In this document: positions 1-11,800 of the stretch, one piece after another
How the letters are laid out: each line of letters opens with the position of its first letter
How positions within the stretch are numbered: the first letter of the stretch is position 1
Origin: Entomortierella parvispora
Lineage: Eukaryota > Mortierellomycota > Mortierellomycetes > Mortierellales > Mortierellaceae
Length of the DNA: 64,000 nucleotides
NCBI GenBank assembly: GCA_963573315.1
Contig: OY752151.1
Coordinates: 930,001-994,000 of the forward strand
Direction of reading: 5' to 3'
Notes under the pieces: generated by a model
What the model was told of the DNA's origin: nothing
Databases searched by the model: none
Seen by the model: the letters and a program-made list of their open reading frames with translations, nothing else
Made by a program: the position numbers and the translations under genes

Positions 1-59
1 AACCTCTTCGGTCTCATCTCCCATCGAATATGGTGGCTGTGCACTTTTTCGACATTTAC

Positions 60-277
60 CTTTTGATTTGAAGGAGGTATCTGTGAAGCTGTCGGACACG
101 GCCTTTTTCTTGCCAACTTTCAGTTTAGTTTTCTATTCGATCAAGAAAGCGGTGTTTAGAGAGTGGATATTTTCTGAAGCATGGTGGGCATGATCTGGAT
201 CTGGCAAGTAAGAGTGCGAGCAATACCTTGAAGTCAGCATTCTTCTCCTTCTTCCTCTTGCTACTGGATTTTGGCAT
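60..277 (-). CDS. IPI1: IPI1/TEX10-like ribosome biogenesis protein, 5' part only
   Basis: This is the start of a minus-strand gene that runs off the left edge. Exon 1 is 277..227 (MPKSSSKRKKEKNADFK). A 94-nt GT-AG intron follows, and exon 2 is 132..60, giving KTKLKVGKKKAVSDSF and TDTSFKSK, then a GTAAAT donor at 59. The remaining 58 bases are intron. A lysine-rich start followed by K-x-KLKVGKKK and DTSFK is the characteristic N-terminus of IPI1/TEX10. That protein belongs to the Rix1 complex, which acts in ITS2 processing and late 60S maturation in the nucleus. The start codon at 277 is the only one giving this N-terminus. The gene is divergent from RPAP1, with 624 bp between the two start codons. 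Family assignment rests on the N-terminus alone. Confidence 0.82.
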
Positions 278-901
278 GGCTGTTGGTATTGTCAGGAATG
301 AGGTCGTGCCTGCAGTATTAAGACGACAACACAGGACGATGAGGCAGGGAGGGATAAGCCAAGAAGGGAAAGAAAAGAGGCGAGGATGAGAAGGGTTAAG
401 GCATGCAGGAATGAAAACCACGAAAAGACCAATGCACGGTGCACCAAAAGCTTTAAGGTGGCTTAGATTGTTGTGCGTAAGATCCGGTGAACTGCTCAAT
501 GAACAAGTAAACAGCTTTTTTCTTTTTTTAAGGGGTGCGCATCGCTGGCTGCCACCCACCCACTGCCAAAGCGCACGCACCGCTGCGGTGAGCCCCTTTT
601 TTCTTTTTTCCTGCCACACCATCGTCGTTTATCGCTTGCTTTCCTTGTTTGCTTGCTGTGCGACGCATTCTCTCTGTCTCAGCTCGTTTGTTCATTCCTT
701 CATTCCCTCATTCCTTCTGCTCGCTGCCCCATTCTCTCGTCTGCACTCTCGCACGACCTACATCGGTATTGCCCAGCGTGTCCTCAGCCTAACCCCTCCC
801 TGTCCTTCCCATTGACGTGTTTCAGGCTGCGCAAGGCCTCATTCGTGTCGTAACCGTGAACTTACCCATGCGGCTTTCCCTCACATAGAAACACAACCCA
901 C
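278..901. promoter_or_regulatory. Divergent intergenic region between IPI1 and RPAP1
   Basis: The 624 bp hold no supported gene. The part next to RPAP1 (about 590-830) is pyrimidine-rich on the plus strand, with repeated TTCATTCC-type steps, which is common in fungal leaders. ORFs of 134 and 165 codons here overlap each other on opposite strands and look non-coding. It presumably serves as a shared promoter for two genes of RNA-machinery assembly, which is an inference from the head-to-head arrangement. Confidence 0.5.
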
Positions 902-3900
902 ATGGACGAGGACAACAACCCAATGGAGGAAGAGCGCAGGAGGGTCGAGCATGCGCGCGTCATTCGTCAAAGGCGTCAGGTACCCGAGACCGAGGAAGAC
1001 CTCCTGGCGATGCAAGAGGAGTTCTTCAAGGCCCAAGACAGACCTGCGGCGTCCGTGGTCCGTGTTCAGAGGCTACCACCCGTAGTCCAAAGTGGTCCAA
1101 GCACCAACAAGTCCAAATCAACTACAGTCGAGGCTGATGATGATGATGATGATATGCCCCCCCCACTCGAGAAGGACGTAGTCGCGCTCGATGGAGGCGA
1201 TCTACCGGTACGTCCGCCCACAATCACGCCTTCCGGGGGAGTTTTGCGTGGCGGATCCCGGTTTTTGCAAAACAGAGCTGACAAGGGACCCAGGACACAC
1301 TTCCAGACTGTTGGAGAGCACTTTGAGATCAACCTCGACGACGACGAGGAACAGCATCCTGATCCCTTTGAAGACGAGATCCCATCCGAGACTGAAGAGG
1401 AAACGATGCGACGTCTGGCCTCTGCCGGTCCGTCGATGGGCCACATTTTAAACGAGGTCTTGGAAAAACCCGTTGGTGAAGCGATTGCACCAGCAGGAGC
1501 GACAACCTCGCTTGGGTCTTTGGAGCCAACAATGCGGCCATCCAAAGCACCAGCAAAGGGCAAGAGTTTGTTTGCCAGACGACTTGCAGAGGCTCAGGGA
1601 ACTACGGCACCAATCTCCAGCTCTAATACCGATCGACCGTCGTCATCCTCTTACGTTAAACTAACGCAAGGAAATGACACTGCCCATAAAAGTACCGGTG
1701 CGTTGCTATGTCTGCGGACCAACGCATACATGATTGCAAATTAGACCCATCCTGATATTAACACCTGCCCTTTGCAAATTCTAGAACCTTCATTTAAACC
1801 CGCATCGAAACCCCAAAAACCTGCTATGAGTCCTCAACAGTCAGTCAGTAAGAATGGCGAAAGGGATAACTGAATCTTGTAATGTCAAGAATGTTTATAT
1901 ATTCATTTTTGAGATGAAATTCAAATCTCTAAAATAGACACTGCGCTGCCACCAAGGCCTACAACCGGTCTCCATTCGGCGTTGAAGAAACCCGATACAC
2001 CTCACAGTACACTAATGGACCAGATCGACGACGAGAACAGACATAAACTCGCCAACATGTCACAACAGGAAATTGAAGACGCCAGGGCTGAGCTTATGAG
2101 AACCATCGACCCAGAACTTATCAACAAACTAATGAAGCGCAAGACGACCCAGAGGAGAGTCAGCTTCTCTGAAGGTGTTCAGGTTGAAGGAAAGGTAGTC
2201 AACATGCAAGAGGCAAAGAGTGATCACGAAGATTCTGCTTTCCAAAGTAAACGACATGAAGAAGAAGAGGGCGACCATCCGCTGGCTATGAAGAAGAAGT
2301 ACTTTTCGAACGTGCCTGCAGAGCCTGAGAAAATGGAATGGATGGGCATTGACGGAACGAATAGCGGTGGCAAGGTCTCTGTTGGAAAGTCTGTGGCGCC
2401 TGGAGTACAACCGTATACAGTTAGCGCCGCTGACCCTCCAGCGGCCCATTACCGATTCGATTTTGCAGGCAAAATTATCCGGGGTGAGGACACACCAGTT
2501 CATCTTGGACTTCACCACCATGGCGCAGACCCTACCAAGGCCGGTTATACGCTTTCAGAGCTTCTGCATCTTATCCGGTCTACCGTTCCTAGCCAGCGTA
2601 TCATTCCTCTCAATATCTTGGCAAAAATCGTTCGAAACTGCAGAGATGCCCATTTTGACACACTCACGATTAGATCTGGAATCCTGCGTTGGCTCATCGA
2701 CAGGCTTCGTGCGCCAGTGTACCTCCGCGCAGCTTTGGATGACAAAACAGACTCGGGACTGGTGGCAGCTATAAATGCTCTCCATGCCTGGGCCATGCCT
2801 CCTGGAGATATTGCATATCCCGGCGAAATATGGGAGTCGCTGGAATTGCTGGACCGCGGATACGAACGGATTAATCTCGGTTTCAAGTACCAGGCGATCA
2901 CACACTTTGCGAACATGGAGCTCAAACCCGATACTCTCCAGGCCAGTCAGGAGCAGGGCACAGAAGGGGAAGAGACAATTGGCGCCCATGCTATTTTGGC
3001 TGCTAAGGATCCTTTTGACGGACTCATGGCGATGAGTGTCCTTCCGCGCTTTCGATACATTCTGGATGTTTGCCAACTGCCAGCACACACCAATTCCCAA
3101 GTGCTAGATATTTTGCTGTCTTTGGTCAGGACTCAAGCCACCGCCGCGAGGAAGGTCTTTGAGTGCGAAGGCTTTATTGCTGGTCTTGTTCGTCAATTTG
3201 GAACTATTAGTTGGCCCTCAGAGAAGACCGACGTGGAACTCTCCTGCACTGTCAAAGCAATCGCTGTGCTGGATGCCATCATCCGCTCTTCAAAGAAGCA
3301 TGCATCAGCCATTATTGAGGAGGGTCACTTGGAGCCTCTTCTCCGCTTTTTGGTGCTCACGCCTGAGCCGTTGGTAGAAAACCGCCAAAGTTTCGAAGTA
3401 CAGACCCAAGTACTAAAGCTCTTCCGATCGTTGGCTGCATATGGACTTTATTGCAATATCCTAGCGGACAGTATGCAGTCGCGTTTGTTGCAAGATGCGG
3501 CCTCTACCGTCGTTGAGCGATCTAAAGAAAATATCGACCCTGTCATCAAGTCTTTCCTGTCTAGAAAGCTCGCTGTTTTCTTCCAGTTGGCAACTGCTTG
3601 GACCCATGCCGCTGCAGATGCCCATCGGACGGTGCCAGAACACTCTCTTTGTTGGGCTCAAGCCACGGCTTTTTTAGACATCGCTCTAGATGGTATCTCG
3701 CAATGGGGAAGCCAGAGCATGTCTCAAGATTTCGATCTGGAGCAAACAGCTCTCGTAGCCTCGACTATTCGGTATATTAGCACATGGACTCGCTATTTGT
3801 CAACAAACCCTCCAGATAGTGTCGACGTTTTGGAGCGTATCTGGGATGTTTTGAAGCTCAAGCAATGGACAGGATCCAACGCCTTCAAGCTGGTGCGTGG

Positions 3901-5950
3901 ACGACTCTTGACCGCTATGGGAGAAGATATCGACACCATAGAAGTACCCCTTCCTCATGTCGGTGTGTCCCTGAGTAACCCCCCCAACTTGTTGACCCTT
4001 GCCACTCGTCATTACGAAGTGTCGCTGTGTTCAGAATACTTGACTAGCCACCTGACCACGATGTACTATCTGGCGCGTCTCACTTCTGCACCTGGGCACA
4101 TTCTCGGGGAAACTGTGGAGACATTGGTGTCGGACTCAGTCTTCAGCCTCGTTGAAAGTGTCACCAAGTTTGAGCTCCAAGTGCAAGACAAGATTCCCAA
4201 CGAACTGCCTCCTTGGATGGCCTTTATTGCGCGTCATGGCGTGTACTTTGTGGCACATTGGCTAACAGCGATGGACAATCTGGTGTATCAACAAGACCCT
4301 GACAACAGCTCTCACATCAAACTTACGTTCTTCCCGCTATTCCAAGTAACTGCGTTGTCGTTGCTACAGATCGTACTGCCTGGGGATGAATGCGTGAGCC
4401 ACGATGTCCTGATCAAGATCCTGTTCAACCCACGAGTTCTTGGCAAACTTCTCAGCCAAAACGAAAAGCAGATCACCGTTGTCAAGAGAATTCTTGAGCC
4501 CATGTATCTTCAGTACTTTATCAAGAGTGATAAGGACTTGAAGGTTTCTCAGAGCCTGTGGAGCCACGACGGTCGCGGTCTGAACAATATGGTCCTGGAC
4601 TATGGTGGTATTACAGGGCAACCACTGTTCAACTGGCTTTTCTACCCTATCGAGCTGCTATTTAGGAGTAAGCTGAACTACGTCGAGGAATCGGGAACGC
4701 TGATTGCTGCAACGTCTGTGGTGCACTGTACGCTCGACTTTGTATACTCGCTGCTCCAGACGCAGGACGGAATCTCGTTTGAGCTCATCTACATGGCCGC
4801 ACTCAAGGTGTTGACGTTAGAGGGTGAAAGAGAGCCAGTTCGGGCTGATGATGAAGAAGATGTTGGCGCGGAGGAGGAAGAAGATGAGGAGGAAGGATTC
4901 ATGGACCAAGAAGTTGAGGCTACTCTCAACCGTCTCTTGGATCATTTCAGCACTAGAGGCGACTCGTCACTGGTCAGAGATGGTTCCCATGGCCTGGCCC
5001 CTTTGAACGAAAAGACTCTGTCGGTCCTTACGAGCCCTATGCCGTTTACACAGTTCATGAAGAACTTTATGGAGAACTCGTTCACGACAGGAACGCTTCT
5101 TCAGTTCCAGGCGACAGCTGCTCGATTTTTGTTTCCAGCCATGGCAATCTCGACAGAGCTCCAGCTGCTTATCTGGCAAGAATCATTCAACTTTTTGGGG
5201 AGTGTTACGACTCGATGGGAGGAGCTAGACTCGGGGACGCTCAAGAGCTTGATCCAGGACAACCAAGGACTCGTCACATCCGAGGTGCTGAAGCACTACC
5301 TAAAGGCTGTAGTCAGCGGACGCGTTATTAAGCAGCGCAACCCCGTGTTGTACTGGATTGCGGTGCATCACTTGGCTCGGGTTGCTTTGGGGCCAATCAA
5401 GATGCCAGCCGCTCCTATTCGTGGCAAGCGTATTGTTACTGAATCCCTGATGACAGAGATGATTGAAAACTCGGCTGCGGCAGAGGAACGACGCACTATC
5501 GTATCGGCGATTATTGCTGGCACGAAGAGCGAGGAGCTCGTGCGGGACTGGGTCCAGTACGATAGCCGCAACTATGACCAACCTGGCACCTCAACTGCCG
5601 GAGCGCCTACGCGTCTGAACCTCACTGGACTTTCGTCTTCTGCATCAGCCCAATCGTTGCCAACGACGCCCACAGTCCCTACATCGATGCCTGTGAAGTC
5701 ACCAAGCCGTCCACTATCATTGCTGTCAACGTCATCCTCGTTCCCTTTGATCGGAAGCCTCGATTACTTGAATTGCGACAATATTCTGACGCCACCCGAG
5801 TGTTTCCGGGAGAGACGACAGCTGTTAGTAGGAGCCAGGAAAGATTGGATCTCGGCCACGTGTGGTGAGGCGGCCCTTGATCGAGTCGAAGACTCGATCT
5901 TGGCAGCAGTTGCGACACCGACCCTGAACTGGCAGCATCGAGCATTGTAA
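902..5950 (+). CDS. RPAP1: RNA polymerase II-associated protein 1 (RPAP1) homologue
   Basis: Three exons, 902..1697, 1785..1847 and 1938..5950, join in frame. Intron 1 is 87 nt (GTGCGT...TCTAG) and intron 2 is 90 nt (GTAAGA...AATAG). The middle exon is only 63 nt. The N-terminus is acidic and ends in the SLFARRLAEAQ segment. The last exon opens with the RPAP1 N-terminal block (DQIDDENRHKLANMSQQEI, ELINKLMKRK). The RPAP1 C-terminal-domain signature (KIIRGEDTPVHLGLHHHG) comes next, then a long helical-repeat tail of about 1,100 residues. Family knowledge: RPAP1 (yeast Rba50) helps assemble and import RNA polymerase II. An acidic run (EEEEDEEE) lies near 4850-4900. The ATG at 902 is the first in frame after the pyrimidine-rich leader. 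Confidence 0.93.
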
Positions 5951-6051
5951 GCCCTCCCTTTCCGTATACATTTAGCATTGAAATCAATACAAAAAGTCCA
6001 GCTACATGTTTGATACACAAATAGGGCATTTGACAGAAGCAAACACTTTGG

Positions 6052-6240
6052 TCAATCGCGGTGGCGATTGGGTATTCTGGGCCAAGATTCGAGACATTTT
6101 CGAGTCATGAAGACGCGCCACAAGTCAGGGAGAAAGATGCGACGCCAGGCGCGGCTGACCAGGGAACATCGACTCAGGGGGTCGAGGAGCAGACATGAGG
6201 TGATAGCAGCACTGACCTCGGGCATACCCAAGGCGTCGAC
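6052..6240 (-). pseudogene. F-box fragment, antisense neighbour of the F-box gene at 6377
   Basis: A minus-strand open stretch encodes a recognisable F-box: the LGMPEVSAAI start, then RCSLVSRAWRRIFLPDLWR. This matches the F-box block of the gene at 26879-28510 (RCALVSKAWHSAFLPALWN). The frame stops about 20 residues after the LW motif, so no leucine-rich part follows. Upstream the reading frame has no obvious gene-like extension. It looks like the remnant of an F-box gene of the family expanded elsewhere in this window. It could also be the first exon of a gene whose other exons I failed to find, but the next minus-strand sequence is the RPAP1 3' end, which argues against that. Confidence 0.55.
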
Positions 6241-6376
6241 ATGCACATGGTGGAAGCGAGATGAAGACGGGGGGAGGAGGGGAATAGATGAATTTTGTGC
6301 GAACCTTTTTTCGTGTTCCTGCTGCGGCAACAAAAAAGCGCCGGCTCTCTTCACAGGCTTCATTCATCTCTGAGCC

Positions 6377-7945
6377 ATGCACGCATTTGACCTGAACGAG
6401 ATTCTGGATGCCATCGCTGTGTTCTTGCTTGCGCCATCCCTACGCAGCTGCATCCTCGTCTGCCATCGGTGGCATGCTGTGTTCCATCCGCATCTGTGGC
6501 GCTCAGTCCGCATCACCTTACGCGATACTCAAATCGTCACCACCCTACTCCATCTCACCTTGAATGCATCGCATGTCCAGGACCTGTCCCTCGTCGAAAT
6601 TGACGCAACGTGCGGCGACTTCAACCTTTCTTTCCCGCGGTTACAGTCCCTGTATCTCTCTTTTACCCAAGCATCCGGACACCGACAGCTTGCTGATGGA
6701 TTACAATTATGGCAGAGGCACAGAGACACTGTCAAGTCTTTGACCCTTATTAACTCTTACCGCTTGGTGATCGTTGACGTGTGGGAGTTCTTCAGAGGAC
6801 CTCTGTCCCACCCCTTTTGTGCACTAAGATCCTTGACTGTGAAACTCGCAGTTTTTCCGTTCAACGAACTGAACGATGAGGCTCGAGTGATCCTTTGTCG
6901 ATTGGACTCTCTCGCCATGGAGAACGCGAATTTGGTTCACGTCAGGTACGATACTCCAGTACCCTCTCCCCGATGGCGTCTCTTAAACGACAACAGCAAT
7001 GGTAGCGACTGTACAGTTAGGATCCGCCATCTCTCCTTGCGGCATTGCTTTACGATCGCCGACGAGTTTCATTTAATCATGGAATGTCGACGAGAGATAC
7101 GATCCTTGCTCTGGCACAACCATGCTCAAGGTGTGGACTACGGTGCGACTGTCGTTCGACATCTTCAAGACGACAATGGAATGTGGGCAAACTTGGAAAA
7201 GCTCGAGCTGAACTTGTCTTGTCTCGAGGACAAGGATCTGGCAGCCATCATAGGCGCACTCAAATGTCCCTTGAGGGAACTTTCAATGACCATGACATCG
7301 TTTGGAAATCTAAGCGCGAGGACTCTGCTGGAGATCACTGGACCAAGAGACGTAAGGATGCATTGCAATCGACTGGAAGTAATATATGTGTGCGGGTGCG
7401 TGTATCTGTCGGGGGCGATGGTCCAGCGGCTTCTGTGCGAGTGTCCAAACCTGAAGGATTTCCGGGCTCGGTTGTTGTCCGATCTGGATGTACAAAAAGA
7501 TCCTCGTCCCTGGGCCTGCAAAGAATTGCACACCTTCCTGGTTGGTCTGGCCGAGGTTGTGACGGAAGAATCTGCAGTGATCCCCTCAGTATTTATCGAT
7601 CGGTTATCTGCTCTGGATCGGCTTGAAGTCCTGGGCATCATGAATACGGGGTTGGTTGTACCCTCGGCCACCGGGGAGTTTAAAGAATACGACGTGGAGA
7701 CGCGTGAACTAAGGTTCTTGAAAATCGACCTCCGCAAGGGCTTGGATCGACTTTGGCGCCTGAAACGCCTGAATACATTTAGAATGGATTTCTCTGACAC
7801 AGAGATCTTTTCCGCGCTGGAGGCTCGATGGATGGTTCAACATTGGCCGCGGCTGGAGAGGGTCATGTTGGCCAAAGTTCAGCCTCTGGAGCAGGATTCG
7901 ATTCGTGCCGTGTTTAGTAACCTTCAATGTATCTTTCATGGGTGA
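6377..7945 (+). CDS. F-box/leucine-rich-repeat protein
   Basis: An uninterrupted 522-residue frame. Residues 1-48 form an F-box (MHAFDLNEILDAIAVFLL, then LRSCILVCHRWHAVFHPHLWRSV). The rest has spaced leucine-rich segments such as LRELSMTMTSF and LEVIYVCGCVYLSG, as in F-box/LRR adaptors of SCF ubiquitin ligases. The F-box would bind Skp1 and the repeats would select a substrate; the substrate is unknown. Length and style match the F-box genes at 22-28.5 kb. The start is the only ATG at the head of the F-box. The 3' end lies about 310 bp from a tRNA-Leu gene that attracted a retrotransposon. Confidence 0.85.
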   Translation: MHAFDLNEILDAIAVFLLAPSLRSCILVCHRWHAVFHPHLWRSVRITLRDTQIVTTLLHLTLNASHVQDLSLVEIDATCGDFNLSFPRLQSLYLSFTQASGHRQLADGLQLWQRHRDTVKSLTLINSYRLVIVDVWEFFRGPLSHPFCALRSLTVKLAVFPFNELNDEARVILCRLDSLAMENANLVHVRYDTPVPSPRWRLLNDNSNGSDCTVRIRHLSLRHCFTIADEFHLIMECRREIRSLLWHNHAQGVDYGATVVRHLQDDNGMWANLEKLELNLSCLEDKDLAAIIGALKCPLRELSMTMTSFGNLSARTLLEITGPRDVRMHCNRLEVIYVCGCVYLSGAMVQRLLCECPNLKDFRARLLSDLDVQKDPRPWACKELHTFLVGLAEVVTEESAVIPSVFIDRLSALDRLEVLGIMNTGLVVPSATGEFKEYDVETRELRFLKIDLRKGLDRLWRLKRLNTFRMDFSDTEIFSALEARWMVQHWPRLERVMLAKVQPLEQDSIRAVFSNLQCIFHG

Positions 7946-8261
7946 AATAAATATCTTTCAAAGCGTATCTTCTCGTCCTTTCCTCAAGACGCGAAAAAAT
8001 TGGACCGAGTTGTCCCAAAATAATGATTCGCAAGAGGACATTCGTATATGGTGAAGGTCTGACGCGTGCAAATATGTGGAGTCCTAGAGAAGGTCGCTTG
8101 TCAACCTTCAATGGCTGGAGGACGGTAGGAGTCGACGTGCAAGCGACCCAAAAAGGAAAGTCGCCCTATGGTCGGCCGAAAACTAACCAACGTCCATGCT
8201 CGGCGGATAGATGTCTGGAAGAGTTCAGGGAACCTGCCGCCGGCAAAAGCAAAAAGAATGG
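7946..8261. other. Intergenic, no gene seen
   Basis: This 316-bp gap between the F-box gene and the tRNA-Leu has no ORF with gene-like composition and no repeat that I can support. The stretch just before 8262 flanks the 3' side of the tRNA. Confidence 0.5.
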
Positions 8262-8269
8262 TGACAGCA

Positions 8270-8302
<33 letters not shown>

Positions 8303-8342
8303 TCCTGATTCTGGCGCCTTAGACCAACTCGGCCATACTGCC
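8262..8342 (-). tRNA. tRNA-Leu (anticodon CAG)
   Basis: Read on the minus strand this folds as a class II tRNA of 81 nt. The acceptor strand GGCAGTA pairs with TGCTGTC, with G-U wobbles at the second and sixth pairs. The D-arm reads GGCCGAGTTGGTCTAAGGC. The anticodon stem CCAGA/TCTGG encloses loop ATCAGGA, which places anticodon CAG. A long variable arm (TCCGAAAGGGC) is typical of leucine tRNAs. The T-arm stem GTGGG/CCCAC encloses TTCAAAT. The discriminator base is A, as required for leucine charging. No intron is visible. A Ty3/Gypsy element begins 16 bp beyond its 5' end. Confidence 0.95.
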
Positions 8343-8358
8343 TTGTATCCAGATGCTC

Positions 8359-8770
8359 TGTCGTGCACCGACGCTCTTTTGAACCCCGTCCAGACTTCAT
8401 CACGTGACCAAGTCGCCCAAGTCGCGTCGCCGCACGTTTTTCCGCTCCTTTTCAGCAAAACCCCCGTTTTGCTGTTGCTTCAGAACCCGTCCAACCCTAC
8501 TCAACCGTTAAGCGCATAATCCTCCGATCATGCGCACTTCTAACCTCACAATCGTAGTTCCCCTTCTTCCGTAGTCTCTTATAAGTCTCCATAGTCTTCT
8601 CTTCTTCTTTCTTCAGTTAACAACTCCTTTCCAAGTAACACGATATCTTTCATACTTCAATAAACCCTTCATAACCAACACCCTTCCAAGTACTCTCTTC
8701 CTCTCTCGCGACCGAGCCTATCTGGATTGATAGGTAGGACCCTTGCTCAGTCGAGGCTTGTGGTGCTACA
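8359..8770 (+). repeat. 5' LTR of the Ty3/Gypsy element
   Basis: 412 bp, starting TGTCGTGCACCG and ending GTGGTGCTACA. It matches the copy at 13741-14152 base for base in my comparison. It contains a CACGTG palindrome near 8401 and pyrimidine-rich runs. Confidence 0.95.
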
Positions 8771-8773
8771 AAG

Positions 8774-8785
8774 TGGTAGCAAAGG
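8774..8785 (+). other. Primer-binding site, probably for initiator tRNA-Met
   Basis: Three bases after the 5' LTR the sequence reads TGGTAGCAAAGG. It begins with TGG, the complement of the tRNA CCA end. TGGTAGC matches the complement of the GCTACCA 3' end of eukaryotic initiator tRNA-Met, the usual Ty1/Ty3 primer. The following bases diverge from the yeast tRNA, so the exact primer depends on this organism's own initiator tRNA. Confidence 0.6.
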
Positions 8786-8844
8786 AGTTGCGACTCACTT
8801 AGCTTGTGTCTGTGAATTCTACCCTCATTCCTATTGATAGAACA

Positions 8845-11800
8845 ATGGAAGGCATTGACACCCAATCCCTTGGTCAAGAAAACTCTGGCCAACAAGAACT
8901 CCCAATTCCCTCAGAGGAGCAGTTGCTCATCCAGCAGCAGCAGATCCTGCAACAGCAAGCCGAGCTCTCTGCTCAAGCCGAAGCAATCGAGAGAATGCAG
9001 CGATCCCGTATCGGTACCCCGATTGGTTCCGGATACGCAACCCCTACCTTACTTCGCGGAGCAAGCGCAGCTCTGAACCAAACGGAACAAGGCTCCGGTT
9101 TCCGCTTGCCTCCCAAGCCCACCCCCTTACGCTTTTTCCGGGAACCCAGCCCACCTCCTCCCCTTTGGCCGCGTAATGACCCTTCGTCCGTGCCAGTCGA
9201 GCGCGATCTCTTTCAGCACGCCCCAACCAGGGAACCCAAGCGCACCCTGCCCACTGATTTCCCGACCTTTAACGGAGTCAGTACCCACCAGAGAGCCCGA
9301 GAATGGTTAGTCCTTGTTGAGATAGCCGCCGAAGCCAACAATCTCCCTGCCGACGCCTGGGTAAAGGCCGCGGTTTTGAAGCTTCGCGACACCGCTAGCA
9401 CTTGGGGACTTAACACCATTACGAATTACAGAACCCGAGGTAAAGCCTTGACCTGGTCCGCGTTTCAAGAGGACTTCAAAGACCAGTTCAGTTCCAGGGA
9501 AGTCGAGGACACCCTACGAAATGACTTGGACGTCGTTCATTGGGAGTCAGGCGACACTCCTAATACCTTCCTGCAACGATTCGAGTTTGCCGCCACCCCC
9601 CTAGCCGATCTTTTGTCTGAAGGTGAGAAGGTTCACACCTTCAAGAACCGTTCACCAAACTTCCTGCGCAATTTCTTGATCGAGCGCGAAGTCAAGACCT
9701 GGGTCAACGTCAGAAAGGCCTGCGAGATCAAGACTGATATGAACCTCCAACGTGGCCTAGTCTCTGCTTCTGCACAACACCGCAACAATCAAGCCAAACA
9801 AGCCCTGCAGAACCGCCATAACCAAGGCTTACGCCTGCAAGGTAACTTTGTGGGTAGCTCTAACCAGAGCTCTCCTCCTGTCGCACCCGCATCCCAGGGA
9901 TGGAACCGTCGCCACAGCTCCACTCCTCCATACGCGCGTGTACAGCATTACGGACACCAGAATGGACGCCGTGAAAGTCGTCAAGAACAAGGTGGTCCTC
10001 AACCTATGGACGTCGATGTTGAGATGAACAACATAGTCTGTAACAACTGTAAGGGCAACCACATGGCGAAAGATTGTCCCGAACCTCAAGTCTGTTACCG
10101 TTGCGGCGCCACCGGCCATTACCGCCGCGATTGTACCGTCCAGCCTAAAGGCCCCTCCAAAACCAAGCCCAAGGTTTCATTTAACATGACCATGGTCGAT
10201 GCTGAAGAATTCGACCCTAAGGCATTCCCTTTGGTCATCATCCCCGTCGAGCTCCCTAACCTGCAGCTCGAGGCCCTTCTTGATAACGGTGCCAACGTTA
10301 ACGCCGTCTCTTACGAAGCCCTCAAGAATATCAAGAAAACTACTCCAAGTTCAGTCGAATACGAGGAGGTTCTCCGCCAGCCCGTACCGATCACACTGGC
10401 TCACGGAGAGGAGGATAGCTGTCAGACAGTTGGTCAGGCAGTTATCCGATTGTCCATCGGAGGCTATGCTCATGCGCTCCGAGTTACCGTCGTCAAAGGT
10501 CTGGCCCGAGACCTTTTCCTGGGCATCCCGTGGATGGCCCGCCACAAACCCCATATGGACTGGGAAACCTACGCCTTATCTTGGACCGTAGGTCAGAAAT
10601 TCTTCCGTGTGTTGGCCAAGTCAAGACCATCACCACAACTGTTATCCGACTTAGACGAAGCCGAAATCGCCTCCATGCAAGTAGACGCACCCCGCTTTCT
10701 GCGACACCTACAGTCCCTGGATGCTGTGGACTCTGGTGTCATCTTTATCAAGCAATTATCAACATCTGATAACTTAGTAGAGGGTTATCGCTCGGATGTC
10801 TTTGCACCCCTGACCGAGATGCCGCCCCCACGTCCTGGATACGACCACGAGATTCCGACCGGAGATGCAACGCCCATCGCCAAGAAGATTTACAAGATGT
10901 CGCCGCTCGAGCTCCGTTCACTCAAGGACCAGTTAGACGAACTGCTCCGCCTGGGTTACATCCAGCCCTCAACCTCGTCCTGGGCATCTCCAGTGCTGTT
11001 TGTACGCAAGAAAGATGGTAGTCTCCGCCTTTGTGTGGACTACCGAGGATTGAACGCACTCACTCAGAAGAACAAGTACCCTACACCCCTGATTCAAGAG
11101 TTCTTCGACCGCTTCCGTGATATGTGCGTATTCTCAAAGCTCGATTTGGTACAAGGTTTTTACCAATTGCGCATCGCCGATGCCGATATCCCCAAGACCG
11201 CCTTTTCAACAAGATACGGACACTTTGAGTTCAAGGTGATGCCGTTCGGTCTTACGAATGCACCTGCATCGTTCCAATCCCTCATGAACCATGTCTTCGA
11301 TCCACTTCTGGACAAGAACGTTGTCGTTTATCTCGACGACATCTTGGTCTTCTCTAAGACATTCGAAGAGCATTTGGTCCATCTCAAGCAAGTTTTTGAC
11401 ACACTTCGGAAACACAAGTTGCATGTTAAACTCAGCAAGTGTGAATTTGCCGTGCCGAGTACCACGTTCGTTGGGAAGTTGATAACCAGCGAAGGTATTA
11501 AGGTCGATCCCGCCAAGATTGAGGCAGTACTCAAATGGCCCATTCCCAAGTCTGTTCGAAATGTCCGCGAGTTCACTGGCTTCATGAACTATCACCGCAG
11601 TCAACTTGATCATTTTGCCGATTACTCCGCTCCGCTCTTCGACCTTTTGCGTGAACGTCCGGGGGAGGGAAAGGCTAAGAACCGTCTCGTTCGTGTTTGG
11701 GGTCCTGCCGAGCAAGTCGCTTTTGATAAGTCGAAGTCAGAATTGACATCTGCCCCGGCTACCTCTGCCGGAGACCCTGATCATCCTTATTTTATGGAAA

